Below, in pieces: positions 60,215 to 64,000 of a DNA stretch of 64,000 nucleotides (within the stretch, counting starts at the first letter, position 1; each line of letters starts with the position of its first letter). The notes under the pieces were generated by a model. That model saw only the letters and a program-made list of their open reading frames with translations, was not told where the DNA came from and did not search any database. The translations under genes and the position numbers were made by a program. Source of the stretch: Cupriavidus taiwanensis LMG 19424 (GTDB taxonomy: Bacteria > Pseudomonadota > Gammaproteobacteria > Burkholderiales > Burkholderiaceae); contig NC_010528.1 in NCBI RefSeq assembly GCF_000069785.1, forward strand, positions 2,108,001 to 2,172,000. Direction: 5' to 3'.

Positions 60215-61447
60215 TCAGGCCGGCTGGGGATCCGCGCCGCGGCTGCGGCGCGCGGTGTACAGGTCCAGCATGTGGAACAGCACGGGATTGAGCATGATCG
60301 ACAGCAGCGCGCCGGCCAGGATCAGCGCCTGGCCCCGTTCGGGCAGGATCTTCAGATAGACGCCCAGGCTGGCAAGGATGAACGAGAACTCGCCGATCTG
60401 CGCCAGGCTGACGGCAATGGTCATGCCGGTCTGCCCCGAATGCCCGAAGGCACGCACGATCCCCAGCGCCGCCAGCGACTTGCCGACCACGATGATAAAC
60501 ACGGTCGCCAGCACGCCCCAGGGGTCGTTGACCAGCACCATCGGGTCGAACAGCATGCCGACGGAAACGAAGAACAGCACCGCGAACGCGTCGCGCAGCG
60601 GCAGAGATTCCTCGGCCGCGCGATGGCTGAACTCGGACTCCGCCAGCACCATGCCGGCAAAAAACGCGCCCAGCGCGAACGACACGCCGAACAGTGCGTA
60701 AGCGCCATAGGCCACGCCCAGCGCGGTCGCCAGCACGCCCAGGCGGAACATCTCGCGATTGCCGGTCCAGACGATGCGTTCGAGCATCCACGGGATAAAG
60801 CGGCGGCCGATCACCAGCATCACCGCGACGAACGCCGCCACCTTGCCGAGCGTGGCGAAGATCGCCAGCACCACCTCGCCCGTGCCCGGGCCGGCATCGC
60901 CGGAAGCCGCGCCGGCGCCGGCCAGCAGGCCCGCCATCGCCGGCAGCAGCACCAGCGCCAGCACCATCGCCAGGTCTTCGACGATCAGCCAGCCGACGGC
61001 AATCCGCCCTTGCGGCGACTCGACCAGGTTGCGCTCCTGCAGGGCCTTGAGCAGCACCACGGTGCTGGCCACCGACAGGGCCAGCCCGTACACCAGCCCC
61101 TGGCCCCACGACCAGCCGAAGCCCCAGGACACCAGCATCCCCATCAGCGTGGCGATGCCGATCTGCACCACAGCGCCCGGAATGGCGATGCGCTTGACCG
61201 CCATCAGGTCCTTGATCGAGAAATGCAGGCCCACGCCGAACATCAGCAGGATCACGCCCAGTTCGGCGAGTTCGGGCGCCAGTGCCTGGTCGGCGGTGTA
61301 GCCGGGCGTATGCGGTCCCACCACGATGCCCGCGCACAGGTAGCCGATCAACGGCGGCAAGCGCAGCCGACTGGCGACCGCGCCAAGGATAAAGGCCAGG
61401 ACGATACCGCCGACGATGGTACTGATAAGCGGGGTGGCGTGATGCAT
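60215..61447 (-). CDS. CPA2 monovalent cation:proton antiporter without regulatory RCK domain
   Basis: 410 residues, 12-13 transmembrane helices. Family signatures: LPPLIGYLCAGIVVGPHTPG, ALSVASTVVLLKALQERN and LIVEDLAMVLALVLLP (with the Glu-Asp pair). It resembles YbaL/KefB but ends right after the membrane domain, lacking the TrkA-N/RCK domain. Cation specificity unknown. ATG 61447 fits the first helix. Confidence 0.85.
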   Translation of the reverse strand: MHHATPLISTIVGGIVLAFILGAVASRLRLPPLIGYLCAGIVVGPHTPGYTADQALAPELAELGVILLMFGVGLHFSIKDLMAVKRIAIPGAVVQIGIATLMGMLVSWGFGWSWGQGLVYGLALSVASTVVLLKALQERNLVESPQGRIAVGWLIVEDLAMVLALVLLPAMAGLLAGAGAASGDAGPGTGEVVLAIFATLGKVAAFVAVMLVIGRRFIPWMLERIVWTGNREMFRLGVLATALGVAYGAYALFGVSFALGAFFAGMVLAESEFSHRAAEESLPLRDAFAVLFFVSVGMLFDPMVLVNDPWGVLATVFIIVVGKSLAALGIVRAFGHSGQTGMTIAVSLAQIGEFSFILASLGVYLKILPERGQALILAGALLSIMLNPVLFHMLDLYTARRSRGADPQPA

Positions 61448-61754
61448 GCGTGCGGGATTCCTCGTGTCAGGGGCTGAACGCTAACCCGCTCCCTTGCCTG
61501 GCAAGTGGCACAGCGCATCCGGCGCGCACCAGCGGTCAGCGCGGGACAGTCGCCGCAACCCTGGGCAGCAGCATCGGAACGGGGAAGAACGGGAAGTGCC
61601 GCAGCGGCCCCGGACACGCCGGCGGCGCGTCACGGATCGGGGATGGCGATTGACTTGCTGCCCCGCGAACCCGGCCGCGGAGCCCCCCGAAAAGCGTACG
61701 ACAGGAGTAATGTAACATGCCCGCCACGCATGGGCGGGGCAGCCGGTCCGGGGA
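61448..61754. other. Gap between antiporter and tRNA cluster
   Basis: About 307 nt with no recognisable gene. Only low-complexity GC-rich sequence; no promoter or repeat found. The antiporter promoter should lie here. Confidence 0.4.
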
Positions 61755-61783
61755 AAACAAAAACGGCGCCTTAAGGCGCCGTT
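61755..61783 (-). terminator. Terminator of tRNA-Cys
   Basis: AACGGCGCC-TTAA-GGCGCCGTT followed on the minus strand by TTTGTTTT; 12 nt after the tRNA. Confidence 0.85.
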
Positions 61784-61794
61784 CTGCTTGCAAC

Positions 61795-61868
61795 TGGAGG
61801 CGGAGGTCGGAATCGAACCGGCGTACACGGCTTTGCAGGCCGCTGCATAACCACTCTGCCACCCCGCC
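61795..61868 (-). tRNA. tRNA-Cys(GCA)
   Basis: 74 nt including CCA. Acceptor GGCGGGG/CTCCGCC (one G-U pair), anticodon loop CTGCAAA, anticodon GCA, T arm CCGGTTCGATTCCGA region. Part of the uvrC-pgsA-tRNA-Gly-tRNA-Cys synteny. Confidence 0.95.
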
Positions 61869-61955
61869 AGGTGACGTGCTGCTGGATTGTATCCGCATTC
61901 CGCCCAGGCTGCCGCAGCACATGGATGCAGCATGCCGCGGCGCGGCGATTCAACC

Positions 61956-61985
61956 CAAACAAAAAGGGAAGCGTTGCTTCCCTTT
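61956..61985 (-). terminator. Terminator within the tRNA cluster
   Basis: AAAGGGAAGC-GTT-GCTTCCCTTT followed on the minus strand by TTTGTTT, between tRNA-Gly and tRNA-Cys. It implies that tRNA-Cys has its own promoter or depends on read-through. Confidence 0.82.
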
Positions 61986-61991
61986 GGGGAT

Positions 61992-62067
61992 TGGAGCGGG
62001 AGACGAGTCTCGAACTCGCGACCTCAACCTTGGCAAGGTTGCGCTCTACCAACTGAGCTACTCCCGC
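61992..62067 (-). tRNA. tRNA-Gly(GCC), copy A
   Basis: 76 nt with CCA. Acceptor GCGGGAG/CTCCCGC, anticodon stem CAACC/GGTTG around TTGCCAA, anticodon GCC. Identical to copy B. Confidence 0.96.
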
Positions 62068-62127
62068 ATACAACTTTGACTGCCAGCCCCGCACCGCGAT
62101 GATCGCGCTGCCGGACTTCTTTTGACC

Positions 62128-62203
62128 TGGAGCGGGAGACGAGTCTCGAACTCGCGACCTCAACCTTGGCAAGGTTGCGCTCTACCAACTGAGCTACTCC
62201 CGC
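62128..62203 (-). tRNA. tRNA-Gly(GCC), copy B
   Basis: 76 nt, identical to copy A 60 nt away. First tRNA of the transcript downstream of pgsA. A possible promoter, TTGTGA (62257-62262) and CATAAA (62233-62238), 18-nt spacer, lies upstream. Confidence 0.96.
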
Positions 62204-62375
62204 AGGGCACTACCGAAATCAAATAAAGGTGTTTTATGCTGCAATACGCCGATATCTCACAACATCTTGCGCCAAACCCACCTTATCTCGCTGCTTTCGC
62301 TTGCGTCGTCAGCAACGAGAATGAGATTATGCAAAGAACTGCCCTCCCCGTCAACCACTTTCTCGAATTTTCTTT

Positions 62376-62975
62376 TCACTTCGGCGCGCCGGCTCGCGCG
62401 ACCACACTGCTGCGTTCGCGGATCTGCGGCCACGCCAGCTTCATGTAGTAAATCATCGACCACAGCGTCAGCACCGCCGCCACGTAGATCATCCAGGTGC
62501 CCAGCAGATGGGCGTCGAAGCCGAACAGCCGGTCGCTGAACAGCAACAGCGGAATCGCCACCATCTGCACAGTGGTCTTGAGCTTGCCAAGGAAATTGAC
62601 CGCGACACTCTTTGAGGCGCCGATCTGCGCCATCCATTCGCGCAGCGCCGAGATGGTGATCTCCCGCCCGATGATGACCAGCGCGATCAGGTCGGCAACC
62701 CGGTCCAGCGCCAGCAGCGACAGCAGCGCCGCCGTCACCATCAGCTTGTCGGCGACGGGGTCCAGGAAGGCGCCGAACGACGAGGTCTGGTTCCAGCGCC
62801 GCGCCAGGAAGCCGTCCAGCCAGTCGGTCACCGCGGCGATGATGAAGAACGCCGCCGCGGTTACGTTCTTGGTATGCATCGGCAGCCAGGCGTCGGGCAG
62901 GTAGAAGACCCCTACCACCAGAGGAATCATGGCGACGCGAAGCCAGGTCAGCAGGATCGGGATATTGAAGGGCAT
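62376..62975 (-). CDS. pgsA: CDP-diacylglycerol-glycerol-3-phosphate 3-phosphatidyltransferase
   Basis: 199 residues, inner-membrane enzyme of phosphatidylglycerol synthesis. The CDP-alcohol phosphotransferase motif is complete: DWLDGFLARRWNQTSSFGAF then LDPVADK. Several transmembrane helices. ATG 62975 (MPFNIPILLTWLR) is chosen; the upstream frame is Arg/Pro-rich. It lies downstream of uvrC, the common proteobacterial order. Confidence 0.96.
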   Translation of the reverse strand: MPFNIPILLTWLRVAMIPLVVGVFYLPDAWLPMHTKNVTAAAFFIIAAVTDWLDGFLARRWNQTSSFGAFLDPVADKLMVTAALLSLLALDRVADLIALVIIGREITISALREWMAQIGASKSVAVNFLGKLKTTVQMVAIPLLLFSDRLFGFDAHLLGTWMIYVAAVLTLWSMIYYMKLAWPQIRERSSVVARAGAPK

Positions 62976-63091
62976 GGAACTCGGACGGCGGGGGGACGGT
63001 AGCCAATCCTGCGATTGTCGCCGATTTCCGGGCCAATCGAGCATTCTTGGCGATACGCGTGCCGGCCCGCCGCCTGTCGCGGCGGCCGCGG

Positions 63092-64000
63092 TCAGTGCAG
63101 CTGCCGGTAGATTTCCTCGGCCAGCCCGCGCGAAATGCCCTCGACGCTGGCCAGTTCATCGATGCTCGCGGCCATCACGCCGCGCAGTCCGCCGAAGCGG
63201 GTCAGCAGCTTTTGGCGCCGGCGCGCGCCGATGCCTTCGATCTCTTCCAGCCGCGAGGTGGTGCGCGTCTTGGCGCGGCGCGCGCGCATGCCGGTGATGG
63301 CAAAACGGTGCGCCTCGTCGCGGATCTGCGCCACCAGCATCAGCGCGGCACTGCCCTGGCCCAGTTCCAGCGCCGGGCGGCCATCGGCGAACACCAGCGT
63401 CTCCAGGCCGACCTTGCGGCCCTCGCCCTTGGCCACGCCGACCAGCAGCCCGATATCCAGCCCCAGCTCCTCGAACACCTGCCGAGCCACCTCGACCTGG
63501 CCCTTGCCGCCGTCGATCAGCACGATCTGCGGCACCAGCGCCGCGGCTTCGCTGCCGCCTTCGGCGCCGCCGTCTTCCTGGATCTGTTCGACCAGCTTCT
63601 GGTAGCGCCGCGTCAGCACCTGCCGCATGGCCGCGTAGTCGTCGCCAGGGACGATGTCCTGGATGTTATAGCGGCGGTACTCGCTGTTCTGCATGTCGTG
63701 GTGGTGGTACACCACGCACGACGCCTGCGTAGCCTCGCCGGCGGTATGGCTGATGTCGAAGCACTCGACGCGCAGCAGCGCCAGGTCTTCCAGGTCCAGC
63801 CCGATGGTTTCTGCCAGCGCGCGCGTGCGCGCTTCCTGGCTGCCCTGCTCGGCCAGGTGGCGCGACAGCGCCAGCGCCGCGCCCTGCTGCGCCATCTCGA
63901 GCCAGATCTTGCGCTGGCCCTGCGGCTGGCGCACCAGCGCAACCTTGCGTCCGGCGTGCAGCGCCAGCGCCTCGAGCACCGCGGCATCGTCCGGCACATG
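63092..64000 (-). CDS. uvrC: UvrABC excinuclease subunit C, N-terminal part beyond window edge
   Basis: C-terminal ~302 residues. The RNase H-like 5'-incision domain is present ([38 protein letters not shown]) with catalytic Asp, His and Asp. The two helix-hairpin-helix motifs follow ([34 protein letters not shown]). Incises DNA on both sides of lesions. The N-terminal GIY-YIG domain lies outside. 116 nt before pgsA. Confidence 0.97.
   Translation of the reverse strand, partial: HVPDDAAVLEALALHAGRKVALVRQPQGQRKIWLEMAQQGAALALSRHLAEQGSQEARTRALAETIGLDLEDLALLRVECFDISHTAGEATQASCVVYHHHDMQNSEYRRYNIQDIVPGDDYAAMRQVLTRRYQKLVEQIQEDGGAEGGSEAAALVPQIVLIDGGKGQVEVARQVFEELGLDIGLLVGVAKGEGRKVGLETLVFADGRPALELGQGSAALMLVAQIRDEAHRFAITGMRARRAKTRTTSRLEEIEGIGARRRQKLLTRFGGLRGVMAASIDELASVEGISRGLAEEIYRQLH

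Noticed and set aside
61992..62203. Second tRNA-Gly copy as integration-generated att duplicate
   Set aside because: Both copies are full tRNAs with CCA, only 60 nt apart, with no integrase or foreign DNA between them; simple gene duplication explains it.

Overview
The window is a GC-rich (roughly two-thirds G+C) chromosomal segment with dense, short-spaced genes. Its gene content (propionate/acetate CoA ligases, class I fumarase, gloB-methyltransferase-rnhA-dnaQ, uvrC-pgsA-tRNA-Gly-tRNA-Cys, TonB/ExbB/ExbD with HemP) points to a Burkholderiales betaproteobacterium, most likely Cupriavidus or close Ralstonia relatives. This assignment comes from gene families and synteny; no database search was possible. 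I see no phage, insertion sequence, CRISPR array or replication origin.

Left part (1-13.3 kb). The 3'-truncated carA lies on the minus strand behind a clear sigma70 promoter with a long leader. Next comes a minus-strand operon (RidA, thioesterase, aryl-CoA ligase, acyl-CoA dehydrogenase, crotonase, SDR, and a fused flavin monooxygenase/old-yellow-enzyme reductase) that fits the aerobic CoA-thioester route for 2-aminobenzoate (anthranilate). A propionate-CoA ligase and the LysM transglycosylase mltD follow.

13.3-19.5 kb. gloB diverges from a YafS-type methyltransferase, rnhA and dnaQ, then tRNA-Val, an isochorismatase-fold hydrolase and a membrane Cache/PAS/GGDEF diguanylate cyclase.

19.6-32.1 kb is a glycerol locus. 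It holds a rhizobial-type glycerol ABC importer (glpSTPQUV, minus strand), a divergent DeoR-type repressor with operators in the shared intergenic region, then glpK and glpD. purU and a Nudix gene sit inside the locus. The two ATPases carry complementary active-site defects, so probably only one ATP site works.

32.1-41.5 kb holds small envelope and hypothetical proteins (two lysozyme-inhibitor-like proteins, a Trp/Tyr-rich secreted protein), a complete yfiR-yfiN-yfiB c-di-GMP signalling operon, a D-amino-acid-transaminase-like enzyme, an acetyltransferase, an alpha/beta hydrolase and tRNA-Ser.

41.5-52.6 kb holds an acetate-type sodium:solute symporter with an unusual coiled-coil and EF-hand insert, acs, an EamA transporter, a YqhA protein, class I fumarase, a composite palindromic repeat, murI and a large tandem AAA+ ATPase.

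52.6-57.3 kb is an iron block: a Fur box, a 21-residue ORF, tonB-exbB-exbD, a second Fur box, hemP, a structured intergenic region that could be a small RNA, an HbpS/GlcG-like protein and two repetitive secreted proteins.

57.5-64 kb starts with a tRNA-Leu(UAA) gene split by a 224-nt group I intron. It continues with a YeiH/LysR pair, a CPA2 antiporter, tRNA-Cys, two identical tRNA-Gly genes, pgsA and the 3' part of uvrC.
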